Assembly (NCBI GenBank): GCA_014529385.2
Contig: CM043953.1
Span: forward strand, 114,731,549 to 114,795,548
Direction: 5' to 3'
DNA from: Adiantum capillus-veneris
Lineage: Eukaryota; Streptophyta; Polypodiopsida; Polypodiales; Pteridaceae
DNA length: 64,000 bases
Below the pieces are notes generated by a model that worked only from the letters and a program-made list of their open reading frames with translations, was not told the origin of the DNA and searched no databases. The translations under genes were made by a program, and so were the position numbers. The stretch's first letter is position 1; every line of letters begins with the position of its first letter. Below, piece by piece: positions 12,219 to 24,200 of this stretch.

Positions 12219-13326
12219 AAGGTAGTGTTTTAAGCACACCAAGAGAATAAGTTGTACATCAATCACAAAAGGCGTGAATTTTTGTTAGAAGAGATTCATT
12301 ATTTAGGTCATATAATCTCAAAAGGCGGAATATATATGGATTCACAAAAGCTTGAGGTAATAAATGCATGGCTTGAATCAAGGATTCTACATGAGCTACA
12401 AGGATTTATTGGTGTGTGCTCATATTATAAAAGATACATTGCAAAATACTTTGCCATAGCAGGACCACTACAAGATCAGACAAAGAAGAATATCAAATCT
12501 GTATGGATTGACAATAAGAGAAAAGTTTTTACTACACTAAAAGAGAGACTTGCCTCTCAACCTACTTTAGTGTTAGCTAACCTCTCAAAGCCATTTGAGG
12601 TCCATTGTGATGCTAGTGGTCATTGCCTTGAGTGGTGCTTCTCCAAGAAGGGCATGCCAAAGTATAGGAGATTCATGCACTTTGATGAACAAGTTATTGG
12701 CATTTATGATTAAGAGCTTTTAGCTATCTTGCATGCTCTGAATACATGGAAACATTACTTGCTTGGGATGCTGTTCATTATTTTCACGGATGATCGAAGT
12801 CTCAAGTACTTGACTCAAACCAAGGTTTTTGACAAAGAGTGAGGTGTAAAAATTTCCATTTGCAATTTCATTTTCACATTGCTCACATTTTTGGCAAGCA
12901 CAATCAAGTAACTGATGCGTTTTCATGCAGACGTTGCTTCAATGATCTTTGAGTAGCCTCTCATGATTATCTTACCTTTGTGGTGGATGAGTACACTACT
13001 AGACCACATTTTTGCAATGTCACGTCTCCCAAAGCATTAGAGAAAATGCATGTACCATTGGTGGCTCAAGATGGCTATCTTATCTATGGCTCTCGGCTAT
13101 GCGTTACCAATACTTTGAGAGAAAATGTCATGTATGAATCACATTCTTCACCTTGTGTTGGGCACGCAGATACCTAGAGCTTCTTTTAGCATTATAGAGC
13201 TTCTTAAAAATTTGTATAGCATTTTTGGCACTATTGCTTTTGATCAAATGAGTAGTAATATATTTCTTATGGAATGGAAAACATTCCAAAATGTCCAAAA
13301 CCTAGAGAGAAAATGGGGGAGGACAT

Positions 13327-14927
13327 GAGAGAAAAACATGCACAACCTATGTGACATATGAGAGATAAAGTAAAAAAGAGAAAGTTTCAAAGAGACATTA
13401 TTAAATAACATAGAGGGATATAGAAGAGGGACTTTGATAAGAGTGTTACATGCTCTTTGTGATGTTTAATAATAAGCTAAAAAAATTTCCCTCTCCTGTT
13501 AAGTTAAGTGAATGAGAAAATTGCATTGTTGCAGCATATTGCAAAAACTTTTGTATTAGTGTCATATGCGAGCTATTTGCAAATTGGAGAGCTTAAGTTT
13601 GCAAAGTTGGTTTCATGCTAGGTCATTGGCTAATGCTAACAAAGATCAAACAATTAATCTCAAGCACACATGACTAGAAATTTCTAGGTGCACCACATCT
13701 ACAAGTTTTGCTTTTGAAAACGTTTTGCTTATGTTTTCATCTAGGCTGCATTTGTACGCCCGTATAACAAAATATATATGTAGAATACGCTTTTAAATGC
13801 TGTATTCTTGTATTATACATGTAAACTTACATAAAGCATACTTTAATCAAAACATTTTTTGATCAAAATATTTTTTGTGTGTCTATAAAAGAAACAAGAA
13901 TACGGCTTGAAGAATCATTGTAGCATACACCACTACACCAAATTAATAAGTAGAACGTGAGCTATATTAGAAAACAAGAAGTTTAGGATAATCATAATCT
14001 TCAAGAAATTTCTCAAAGATAGACTCTTTTTTTGAAATAAAGTCCAAATGAAAAATCATATTCCTTAAGAAACTCTTAAAGATAACTCATTTTTTGAGAG
14101 AAATTTTCAAACGAGAAAGTAGAAAATTAAGTTAGTTTTTGAAAAAACACAAATTGCTCTTAAAAATCTTGCAAATTTACAAATTAGAAATTCATAAAAA
14201 AATTTAAAAAACATAGATTGCTATTCAAGAAAAACTAGATAGAATACTCTCTTTTCTCTCTCTCTCTCTCTCTCTCTATCTGTCTTTATGTTCTTTGCAT
14301 GTCACCATTCTCTTTGTGTTATATTGTTGATGGTAACATCCTTGAAAAAGGAATTTGTTCAAGGTTCAAGTCTTACCATCTTTGATAGAGGCATTTTGTC
14401 AAAGCTCAATGCTCACGTACAAAAGAAATTCTCTTTCTGTTTCTCCCTCTCTCTCCCTCTTTGTGTGTAGCATTGCTAGTAGAAGTCCATAAAAACCTTC
14501 ATTACAATGTGGTTGTGTGTGTGCGTATCTACAAATCAAGAGACAAAGAGAGAGGAATACCGTTGCTTTGCTGGTAGCATCACAAAAAGGCAGAGAGAGA
14601 GCTCTTGCCTAAAAAAATAAAGACATGTCAATTTTGCTAACTTTTGCTCGAGCAAAAGACATGCAAGCATATAAAAGGCAGTCCCAACCTACACTTTTCA
14701 TTATGATTCATCAAGCAATCAAGCACACTTTGGCACCACATCTCCACAGTCAAGAAACACATGTGCGTTTTTAGCATTCTAACAATTTGGCCACAAAGCT
14801 GTATTCAAGTTCTAATACATCTCTCTCTCTCTCTCTCTCTCTCTCCTAATCTTTTATGTGTGTATACATTCTCTCTCAATTCTTTTTGTTAAACTTTTGC
14901 AAGAGTACACGTAGACATTGTGTTACA
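13327..14927 (+). repeat. Candidate LTR between gypsy elements A and B
   Basis: The left edge follows a polypurine-like tract (AAAATGGGGGAGGACA) and starts TGAGAG. The right edge ends TGTTACA, followed by CTGATATCAAAGCATT, a mutated version of the initiator-Met primer site seen intact at 54549. No second copy exists in the window, so this is inferred only from edge signals. The interval has two CT microsatellites (about 14255-14277 and 14820-14847) and no coding signal. Confidence 0.45.
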
Positions 14928-17900
14928 CTGATATCAAAGCATTCTAGGTTGATTGGCTGCATTATGCAGGCTTGCATTTTTTGATTTTGGTAGATTCCCT
15001 AGCAGCTCCTACCACAAAATTACAATTGGTTCTTACAGTTGCAAGCCACTCCCACCTTTTTATTCATTGCACATCGGGCGTCCTTTTATGTTCATCACTT
15101 TACCTTAGATTCAACATGTTGTGCAACTTGAACCACAAGTGAATTTTTTTGTAGGAATTTCAACAATCCTCTTGGAATGGCCACAATTGACGAGATCATG
15201 ATCACCATCCAGGCGGCTACACCTGCCAACCCAAATTGACACCTTATAGTAGCAACAAATTTATACCATTTAGGTGCAGATACAAGAATAATTGAGTCTC
15301 ATGGAGACAAGCTTGGGGATGCTCCAAGAGAAAGCCACTGACTTGGCTATGCACATGAATTTATTATATTCAACACATAGGTCATGACACAGCATCAAGT
15401 TATATCCTTGCAAGAAAGCATTCCAATACAGGGTTTGTAGACGAAATCACTATAGACACCTCCGCATCACTCTAGATTGTCTCCCATAGTAGAGGAGATT
15501 GAAGAGGAGGCCGTGGATGAGACTCTCTTTGAGGAAGAGGATGATGATAAAAATTTGTACTGTATGATGGACAAGTCAAACCATTTGAATCAAGTGTTAG
15601 AGTAGTTTGAGAAGACACATCTCCAAGGGCAAGGCCTTCAAAAATAAGAACTGTTGAAACTAGTGGAAACCATTAAAACTCCCCATACTCCTAGCAGCAT
15701 TATTGCAGCACAACCATTGGTTTAAAACTGACCCTACTTTACCAAGTATGATGGTAAGATCAACCTTGGAGCAGTCAGTCAATTCATCCATTAGTTTGTG
15801 GCCCAATTTTTGCGGGCCAAACTTAAGGACCAACAAGATAAAGTTCATGTGGCAGCCTGGCATCTCACAAGCAAGGTAGTTACATGGTGGCAATGTTGAG
15901 TTGACAAGCATACAAATTTCTTGACGCATACAAGAATGTTTGAATGGAACATCTTTGTCTTAAACATTAAGCAATAATTTCTCCCTTTGGAGTACCACAC
16001 TGCATTGGAGGATGAGTTTGCCAAACTCAAGTAGAAGGCCTGCACGTTTTGAGCTATTCCAACAAGCTTATGACCTTTGCTCAATAGATTGGATCCATAG
16101 AAAAGGAAACGCTATAAGACTTCAGTCAAGAGTTGGAAGCCTCAATCAAGTACGATGTTGGAAACCTCAAACTAGTAACCTATGAGGAAGCATTGGCATT
16201 AGCACAAAAAAGGAGGTGGAGCTTAACAATGGTAAGCCAAAACAGCTAGCCAATAGTACTTCCTTGCAGCAAACAAATGAAAAGAGTCAAGAAACAAAAT
16301 CATTGAGCCAAACACTTCTAGTAAGCCTAAGATGACTATAAACAAATAGGCAAAGATCAGTGTTATTGGTGGCTACCTCTCATGAGGTACAAAAGGCGTC
16401 TATGGCTGACTAGAGATGCTTTGGGTGCCACATCAAAGAGCATCAAAAGCAAGACTATGCAACATGCAAGGAAGGGTAACAAGCCTCCCCTTTTGTAGTT
16501 GCAGTATCCCCAGCTTAAAAAATCCCAGCAACTCCAAGCACACCATCAATGGCACATCTTGTATCCAATCTTCAACAACCCCAGGTTGTGCTTGTTGACC
16601 ACAACCCCAGATCGTGCTCAATAAGATAAGCAAGAGGGAGTCCCACATGCTAGGGCTAATATGGCCATATGGCCTGGCCAAGGGCCACAATTTCACCATT
16701 CTCTTTGATATAGGTAGTAAGGAGGATCTAGCTACAAAGTTGCAGTGCAAGATGCAACCCTTTGGTGTGGATGCTAATGCACCCCATCATCTGCACACAA
16801 ATGACTCAAATAGCAACCTAGGTATAGTTCTTAGTTTAGCAAGCACCATTTGAGTGAGGCTTTCTTGTCTCACCTCTCATAGGTTGTGACATGCTCATTG
16901 GAGTTCTTGGATGACTGCTCATGTCCCACCACTCATCAATAGCAAGTCAAGCAAATTCTTTATTATTGAAGGTGTATCTTAAGTCACAATCACTTATGAT
17001 AAGAGCAAGTATCCCAATTATCTTGCATTTATAGGCAAATCAAGCCATCCAAAAGGGCCTTGAACGTGCATTATTATATGATTGAGTTTGACACATTTTG
17101 CATCTCATACCCCAAGCCAAATAAGCTCCATATGTGGAACAGACACCACCCTACCTTAGCCAAAGTTGGAACCTAGGATGCAGGCACTCATCTCTTAGTT
17201 TCAGCATACCATGCTAAGAGATGGTCTTTCTCCAAAACTTCCACCCTCTCATGCAAAGAACCATCATATTGAGTTCCATCCTGGTGCAAAACCAACTAGC
17301 CAATTAGAAGGGGTATTGGAGACACAAATTGTAGACCTCTCATGGGTCGAATTTATTACCCATCAATTTCACCTTTTGTAGCACTTTTCTATCTTTGTCA
17401 TGGAAGTCAGCTTGTTTGTGTGTTGTCTATATAGCATTAAACAAGTTGACAATCAAGAAGAAGTTCCCAATGCCTTGCATCAAGTACACTTTGGAGCAAT
17501 TAGATGGAGCAAAGTTTTTCACCAAAATGACTTCCAAAATGACTTGAAAAGTGGCTACCACCAAATTTGTTGTTTCAAAGCTGACATTCCAAAAGCAGCT
17601 TTCAAAATAGAGCATGGTCACTACAAGTTTGTGGTGTTACCCTTTGGCCTCACAGGAGCTCTAGGATCATTCAACAAAAGCATGTCCCGTGCATTTGCAA
17701 AACGTATTGGGAAGTGTGTCTTCATCTTCTAGAATGATATCTTGGTCTTTTTAGCAACATATGAGAAGATTTTTTTGGATGTAGAGAAACTTATTGAGAT
17801 TCTTGAGGACAATCAAGTCTACGTCAACTCCAAGAAGAGTACCTTTGTAGTACAATTGGCTTTCTACATTGACTTCATCATCAGCAATAATGGCATCAGA

Positions 17901-18470
17901 TTGAATCTCAAAAAAATTATCTTGCAAAATTTCCCAAATACCACAACAGATTTACTCTTTTGTGGGTCTTTGTCAGGCCTACAGTAGGCACATCAGAAAT
18001 ATTGAAGAGATTGCAGCACCACTTACAAAATTACTCAAAGGATGCAAGACCAACTGGTGCTAGAGTATGATAGTAGAGGAAAAGTCTCTTGAGGCTCTCT
18101 ATTTTCCTTATAAGCTGGCATTCAAAGCCCCAATTTTGATGATTTATTCATTGGAAGAACCTTTTGTGGTCTTCATCAATGTTATTAACATAGCGATAAG
18201 TACAATGCTACAACAAGATTCACGACCCATAGGTTTTATTGCAAGAAATTGGATAGTGTACAATGCAATTATTTAATTTATGACAAAGAGTTGTTTGCAA
18301 TCATTTTAGCTCTCAATTACTGCAAACACTTTCTCTACGGTAGAGAATTTACAATCAAAACAGATCATCAAGCTCTTACATGGCTTCAAACCATGTCTAG
18401 CATCGACTGTAATGATTATCAAGCCAAATTAGCTAGATCTTCTAGGAGTACTGTGGCATGATCAAGTATT
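14928..18470 (+). mobile_element. Decayed Ty3/gypsy element B (gag, protease, RT, RNase H)
   Basis: Starts at a primer-site-like sequence (14929-14940). A gag block lies at about 15730-16100 (YDGKINLGAVSQFI). A protease-like block follows near 16700 (FTILFDIGSKEDLATKLQ, with DIG in place of DTG). RT is at about 17480-17990 (LKSGYHQI, FVVLPFGLTGALGSFNKSM); its catalytic box is destroyed by a stop (FIF, stop, NDILVF). RNase H is at about 18070-18460 (DKELFAIILALNYCKHFLYG, TIKTDHQALTWL). The sequence differs from element A, so this is another family. No integrase was found; the element stops near 18470. Confidence 0.75.
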
Positions 18471-18524
18471 TTTTGGAAAGCAGAATCTCATTGCCAATGC
18501 TCTAAGAAAAAGTCCAACTTAGTA

Positions 18525-18682
18525 CTATTGAGCCTATATGTGAAGCTACTCTATATATAGCATAAGGTCTTTGTATATATATACCATCCAATGTGAGTAT
18601 TCTACACACTTTGGGATCTTAGTCTCTGTGTCTCGTGTCTCTTCTCTTCTTTTTTATGCTATTCTTAACATGGTATTAGAGT
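18525..18682 (+). repeat. Candidate short LTR end with primer-binding-site-like sequence
   Basis: A promoter-like CTCTATATATAG near 18550 is followed by a segment ending TTCTTAACA and then TGGTATTAGAGTG at 18671-18683, two changes away from the initiator-Met primer site. This order is typical of short copia 5' LTRs. The left border and any partner LTR are not identifiable. Confidence 0.4.
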
Positions 18683-18683
18683 G

Positions 18684-20800
18684 TGATTGCTTTTTCTTTG
18701 CAAGAATAGTTTTTTTTTAGCTTTACGCAGCTCGCGTGTAGGAAAAATTTGCACTTCAGCAAAACATAAAATTGTCATTTAGCTTTCTGCTCCAAACTTG
18801 AATTTCAGCATTCTAAGAGTTGTTTTTAGGGTTTTAAGGCATTTTGGATCTACTCATCTCATGACAAATTTGTTAATTTTTGCTTCTATGATCTATGCAC
18901 CAAATAAGTTTTATCTATGTTTTGAGACGAGTCTACTTTGATTTATCACTAGATAAATAGTAAATTATTCTTGCTAATTTTTCATGTAAAATGTTTTCTT
19001 GATTATGTTAGAACTTTTTATCTTTCTTTGTGTCATTTTTGTATGATATAAATTTTTCGATCATACATGATGTAGATTGAGATTTGTAGGAGAGGTTTTG
19101 TTACAAATCTTTAAGTTGTGCATACAATCTATATTAATACTTAGATATGACTAGTACACATTAAAGAGAGAAAAATGTTCCTTATTTTATTTATAAAAAA
19201 AGATTTGTTATTATATATACTTAAAATCACTCATAAATGGAGTCAGCTTATAAATTTTCTTACTTATCATTCATGGAAGTTACATATATATTAATAGATT
19301 TCTATAAGACATTGTGAAAAAAGTCAAGAATTTGTATTCTTATAAACTAAATGTGCATATTGATTGTTGACATGTATGATTTAGATCTATCGTTTAATAA
19401 GTATATGTAGAGAAAAAGAATTAGTTGTACTTCTAAATGTTAATATCATAAACTAAGTTTTATATATCAAACTTCTCTTGATTTTAATCTTTCTATTTTT
19501 TGTGTATCACAAAAAGAACCTACATGCTTAAGGTAGATTGAAACTCATAGAAGGAGAAGCTCTTATTGTGTAACTTATACTTTTTTGTATATCTATCTCT
19601 TAATTGCTTGTGATACATGATACAAACTTTGATTTGAATAGACAAACTAGATTAAGACTTAGATTTGATTAGTATATATGAACGAGAGAAAAGCTTTATT
19701 GTTTTTTATGATTTATTATGCTCATAATGTTTGATATTGATCTATTGTTTTCTAGATGATTATGGTTTTCATAGAGTTGGTGTAATGATCGATGGACATG
19801 TTATTAGTTCATAATTATTTGCTTCCTTTGAGATAGATATTTTGTCATAGAGTTAGTATGATACTTTGCTTTAGTTATAAGGATTGATATTACTTCGTTA
19901 TATTTCAAATGATTATTATTGTATAGAGTTGTTTTACGATGTAATGATGTTGTTTCATAATCAATTTGTTATGATTGTTATGATGTTGGTTCATGATAAT
20001 TTATAATGTATAGGGCTTGGCAAGTAAATAATATCCAATCACTAGCTCTATAGTGAAAGGGAAGCTCTTTTTCTCTGGGTTCATAACCATGACTAGAGAA
20101 GTAACAACTTTGTCATACAAAGAAAATGATTGAATTGTATTATTGTATACAATTGCATACGGCCATGTCCTAGAAAAATCACCACTTGTATAGTGCATAA
20201 AATCTTTCATCAAACGCAAGAATGCTTTGAGGAGTTCTTGTATGCAATAGAACTTGTAACTAAAGAGAGAGATGATTGGTGGCTCATAGCCAAAAAGTAT
20301 GTCCAATAGTGGGAGTACTGCCTACTATTAAGTTGCTATGATTAGACATGTCAACGTAGGAAGACCCATGGTGAAAAAGTAAATGGAGAGAGGTTACCAA
20401 ATAGTTTTAGCATCTTTTAAATCTGCTCAAGAACAAAGCACACCTTTGTTGCTTGATAAGTTCACCTTGTGAACAATTGAATGTAACCCCATACATGTCC
20501 ACCTTATATATGCATTGTGTGTATGGCTTCCTTTGCAGACACTCTCATGGCCTCCTTGCCGTTAAGAGAGGAACAATACAGCCATCATTTTATATAGTCT
20601 TTTCCTTAAAAGCACCTGCATGCACCTTGTGTAGCATAAGCATGTTCATGCACCATGTGCAACATAAGGATTAGTCTTCTAATCCATCATCATTGCCATA
20701 ATCCATGCCTTTGGATAGGTTTTGTACATGTGTACAAATTTCTTTGAAAGTATAGACCACATAATATACAAGATTTGCTGCAAGGACAATCTTGTAATGT
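18684..20800. other. AT-rich DNA without a recognisable gene
   Basis: Long AT-rich tract with stops in all frames. Two stretches near 19070-19250 and 19600-19760 look like diverged copies of one another (ATTAAGACTTAGATTTGATTAG-type wording). A 101-codon minus frame at 20001-20306 was examined and not accepted as a gene. Confidence 0.5.
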
Positions 20801-20802
20801 GG

Positions 20803-20970
20803 CAAGCTAAGAGCTTGTGCTGGCTCTTATACACTATACAAATCAACACCATGTATTATCTGCATAATTTACCATAATGATATTTTCAAGCTGAGAGCTT
20901 GTGCTGGATCTTATACACTATACAAATCAACACCATGTATTATCTGCATAATTTACCATAATGATATTTT
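20803..20970 (+). repeat. 84-bp tandem duplication
   Basis: Two nearly identical 84-bp units (20803-20886 and 20887-20970), each beginning CAAGCT(A/G)AGAGCTTGTGCTG and ending CCATAATGATATTTT. Only about two differences are visible. Confidence 0.9.
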
Positions 20971-22031
20971 CACATCCCATGGATGTCATGGAATGACGTA
21001 GTTTGAGTTGTGCATTGACAAGCAATGGAAAAGGAGGAGCCATGCCTTATGGCTCCATAGCCAAATATTGTCCTTAGAACTCCAAAAACATGATCATCCA
21101 TGTGCTAAAACATATTCAAATGCCATGCATAAGATTGTAAAAGAAGAATTTGAGCACTACACTTGCACTCATGTGCATGACTTGTGTAGATGCTCTTGAG
21201 CTCACTGCTGGAGTAATCAAGGAGATGTTCCCAAAAGAAGCTCATAGATTGGAACGTGAAAAACTTGAAAGTTGCATAAATCATTGAGAACTGGACTCAT
21301 AGCCTAGCTTTGTGTCAAACAAGCCTTGCTTCTTGTCAGACTTACTTGTGCCTTGTACTAGTACACCCAATTTAATCAAGTAAAGCTAGGCTTGCATCTT
21401 GCTAGCCACTAACATACCATGCATAAATGCATACATAGGTCAATTTGTGTACATATATTGCATCATAGCACTAGTGTATGTCCAATGCATGTCCTTGACA
21501 CAGTAGCTAATATTATAGCAAAGAGAAAAAATAATGAGTCAATAGAAAGAATGCCAATGGTACTAGAGCATGCCATGCACGCATATTAGAAAAATAGAGT
21601 AATAAGCCCTTGGCTCTAAAGATAAGCCCTTGATGGAAATGAAAGACCTAATAGTTTGATACAATGTTATATGGGCCTTGCAAAGTTTGTATTGGCATGG
21701 AAACATTATGCTTGTATCCATATATTACCAATTTGCCAAACCTTTGTGCTAATAACCTTAATCCTAAGACAATGGATAGCATCATGACATGGAATGGACG
21801 CCTTGCATCCCATGATTTCATATGATGTTTGTCAAAGAGCTTTGCTTTGATACTGTGCTTCTCATGGCAGTTGAGCAATGTTTCCATGTGGTATACAAGC
21901 ATTGGAAGCTTGTCTTGATTGGATGTTGAGAAAAACCATGGCCGTTATTTGTGGCAAGAGTCAAGCCTTGCATGCCTCTTGCATGTGTTATCGCCAATAA
22001 CAAATGCCCGTTAAGCCTTATGAGGACAAGG
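20971..22031. other. No recognisable gene
   Basis: Short open frames only (for example 21648-21902 minus), with no domain recognised. Confidence 0.5.
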
Positions 22032-22175
22032 ACTCACATGAATGGCGCTAGTACGCATGGATGCACAGTTGGGTCAAAGCATGTTTAAATGGTACCAAAA
22101 AGGACCGACATGCATGGTGCTAGTACGCATCTATGCACAGCTTGGTCAAAGCATGTTTAGGTGGTGCCAAAAAGG
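22032..22175 (+). repeat. 72-bp tandem duplication
   Basis: Two units, about 22032-22103 and 22104-22175, both containing GCTAGTACGCAT, ATGCACAG, TTGGTCAAAGCATGTTTA and a CCAAAAAGGA end, with several substitutions between copies. Confidence 0.8.
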
Positions 22176-22319
22176 AGTGTCTTGGACACCCCTTTGGGAA
22201 TTGATTAAAGGGTGATGGGTTGTTGATTTTCATGTTTTATAAATGAAAGCAGGCTTGGAATATAAGACTAAAGCATTCAATACTAAAGACAGAGAAGAAA
22301 TTGTTACAGGTCATTTAAA

Positions 22320-22389
22320 CTCTCTCTCTCTCTCTCATTGCCACTCCGCAGGGTTTTGAGCCCTCCCTCAATGGGTCACTTCGCCTACT

Positions 22390-22430
<41 letters not shown>

Positions 22431-22535
22431 GGCCTCTAGTGTTGGGCTCAGTGTGGGTGCCTCATCCTCAATGCTCTCTCTCTCCCTCCATAGTTGCTTG
22501 CTGAAAAGCTCAAAGAGTGGCTTTTGCCTTGCAAT

Positions 22536-22571
<36 letters not shown>

Positions 22572-22712
22572 GCCTCTTGTGTTAGGCTCAAAGTGGGTGC
22601 CACCTTTCAACCTCAGTGCTCTCGCTCTCCCTCCATCACCGCTGCGGACAAGCTCAAAGAGCAACTTTTGCCTTGCGGGATCAAAACTCTCTCTCTCTCT
22701 CTCTCTCTCATA
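22320..22712 (+). repeat. (CT)n microsatellites within a tandemly repeated unit
   Basis: Four CT runs (near 22320-22337, 22396-22429, 22541-22566 and 22687-22709) alternate with a unit containing AGCCTCT(T/A)GTGTTAGGCTCA, CTCAAAGAG and CTTTTGCCTTGC. The unit is about 140-150 bp and occurs at least twice. No protein is supported. Confidence 0.75.
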
Positions 22713-23062
22713 GCCTCTACTAGCCGGCTCAAAGCCTCCTTGCTTGTTCTACATAGAATCACATAGCACTCATAATGGCAATACACTGACGCCCTTCACC
22801 TTCCTCCATTATTTGCTAAACAGTATATCCCAAGGGATCTTCTATCAGGTTTACAAAATTATTGGGTTGAAAAGAAGAGGGAAGAGAGAAACATTCAAAA
22901 AAGGATGGCTCCAACGCAAGAGTATGGTGACATTGATGAGCATGAGGCCAAGAAAATCTATAGAGGGCAGCTGCTAAGTGTTGGCATAAGCAAACAAACG
23001 GACTTTCAAAATGTCTTCAAATGAACATTCTATAGCAACTTTGCCTTCATCCAACATTTACA

Positions 23063-23506
23063 ATGTTGCAACCCACATCCAAGACAATTGAGGGACTCAT
23101 TCTCTTTAACTTTTGTCATACATTGTCTGAGGTGAAAACTCCTCATCCAAACAACAAGCTATTTTTGAAACAGGCTATTGTCATGGCATGCCTCAATGGA
23201 GTCAGTGGGGGTGACAATCAAATGAGCAATAATGATGTTGCCAAGGCATTAGGACTTCACCAAAGAAATGTCACTGTAGCCAAATTACGACTGCAAAACA
23301 ATGTGCAAGAGCGGTCACTTCCCTTAGACGCTTGTCACCATCAATTGCAAAGGACTAGCACCTTAACAATCAAAATAAAGAAATTTGTGTTTCAATTTTG
23401 GTCAATGGAAACCCACATCTCCCTAGACATGAAAGATGCCATTCAAAAGAGAATTGGCAGGAGGGCACTTGTGTTGCATCCAGTGCACCTTCTCAATTTG
23501 CCTTAG
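23063..23506 (+). pseudogene. N-terminal block of the transposase-like gene
   Basis: A 147-codon open frame. The middle (MSNNDVAKALGLHQRNVTVA) looks like a helix-turn-helix, compatible with DNA binding. The end (FWSMETHISLDMKDAIQKRI) is the conserved junction segment of the family. A stop follows directly and the minisatellite starts about 100 bases later, where the next conserved block would be expected. Whether the minisatellite lies in an intron or is an insertion cannot be decided from the sequence. Confidence 0.55.
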
Positions 23507-23604
23507 GTATATTAGCCCAATAAGTAATTTTTGGGTGCTTTTCTATGTGCTTGTGATTTCCTCAGAATGTTTTACGATACTTGAATGCTACACTAGCTGT
23601 ATTC

Positions 23605-24200
23605 ATGTTCCACAAAGTGCATCTAAGTGCCACAAACTGCTTCAAAGTGCTTCTCCTAGTGCTTGTAGGTGCTTCTTGCTACTTCAAAGTGCATCTCCTA
23701 GTGCTTGCAAATGCTTTAAGTGCTTTGTAAGTGTTGCCTCAAAGTGCTTCAAAGAGCATCTCTTAGAGCTTCCAAATGCTTCCAAGCACTTCAAAGTGCT
23801 TCAAAGTGCCTAAAAGTGCGTCAAAGTGCTTCAAAGTAACTCCATAGTGCTTAAAAGTGCCATGAATTGCTTACAAGTGTTTTAAAGTGTTGCATAGTGT
23901 TTCAAAGTGCTACAAAAGGCTTCAAAGTGATTCAAAGTAGCACACAACACCTCAAAGTGCTTCATAGTGCTTAATAGTGTCACAAACTGCTTCACGGTGC
24001 TTCAAAGTGCCACAAAGTGCTTCATGGTGCCACAAAGTGCTTCAAAGTGCCACAAATTGCTTCAAAGTACTTCAAAGTGCCACAAAGTACTTCAACGTGC
24101 TTCAGAAAGCCACCTAGTCATCAAAGTGCTTCATAGTGCCATAAACTGCTTCAAAGTGCTTTAGAAAGCCACAAATTGCTTCATAGTGCTTGCAAGGAGA
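23605..24200 (+). repeat. Minisatellite of (TTCAAAGTGC)-like units
   Basis: About 600 bp of degenerate 10-bp units with consensus TTCAAAGTGC, interspersed with CACAAAGTGC and CACAAACTGC. The array interrupts the transposase-like gene between its first and second conserved blocks. It reads through as Ser/Cys/Lys-rich peptide in some frames, which I regard as meaningless. Confidence 0.9.

Larger units (their letters stand above)
9479..13326 (+). mobile_element. Decayed Ty3/gypsy element A (gag, RT, RNase H, integrase fragments)
   Basis: Recognisable blocks in order: a gag-like segment at about 10030-10295 (MQRYVEKF, then QQPRTIMEVIYLSMIASNI); a cysteine-containing stretch at about 10380-10420; RT at about 11640-12080 (LVQKGMVIPSSSPICS, HKKDGTYRMCVDY, FGLTNAQATFNQMM, and LFDDIMVYSKS as the catalytic box); the RT-RNase H connection and RNase H at 12252-12900 (HYLGHIISKGG, VHCDASGHCLEW); and a possible integrase zinc-domain segment near 13120-13220. 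Stops and frame changes are frequent. The RT catalytic box is present three times (see 12011-12218). Not functional. Confidence 0.75.

Noticed and set aside
20001-20306. 101-codon minus frame with GDFSRTWPYAIVYNNTIQSF, resembling integrase
   Set aside because: The YNNTI wording is suggestive, but the expected neighbours are missing and a GYEPP-like word lies on the wrong side; too weak to call.
23605-24200. Minisatellite as a CRISPR-like array or as a coding repeat protein
   Set aside because: Units are contiguous degenerate 10-mers without spacers, and stops occur in all frames.
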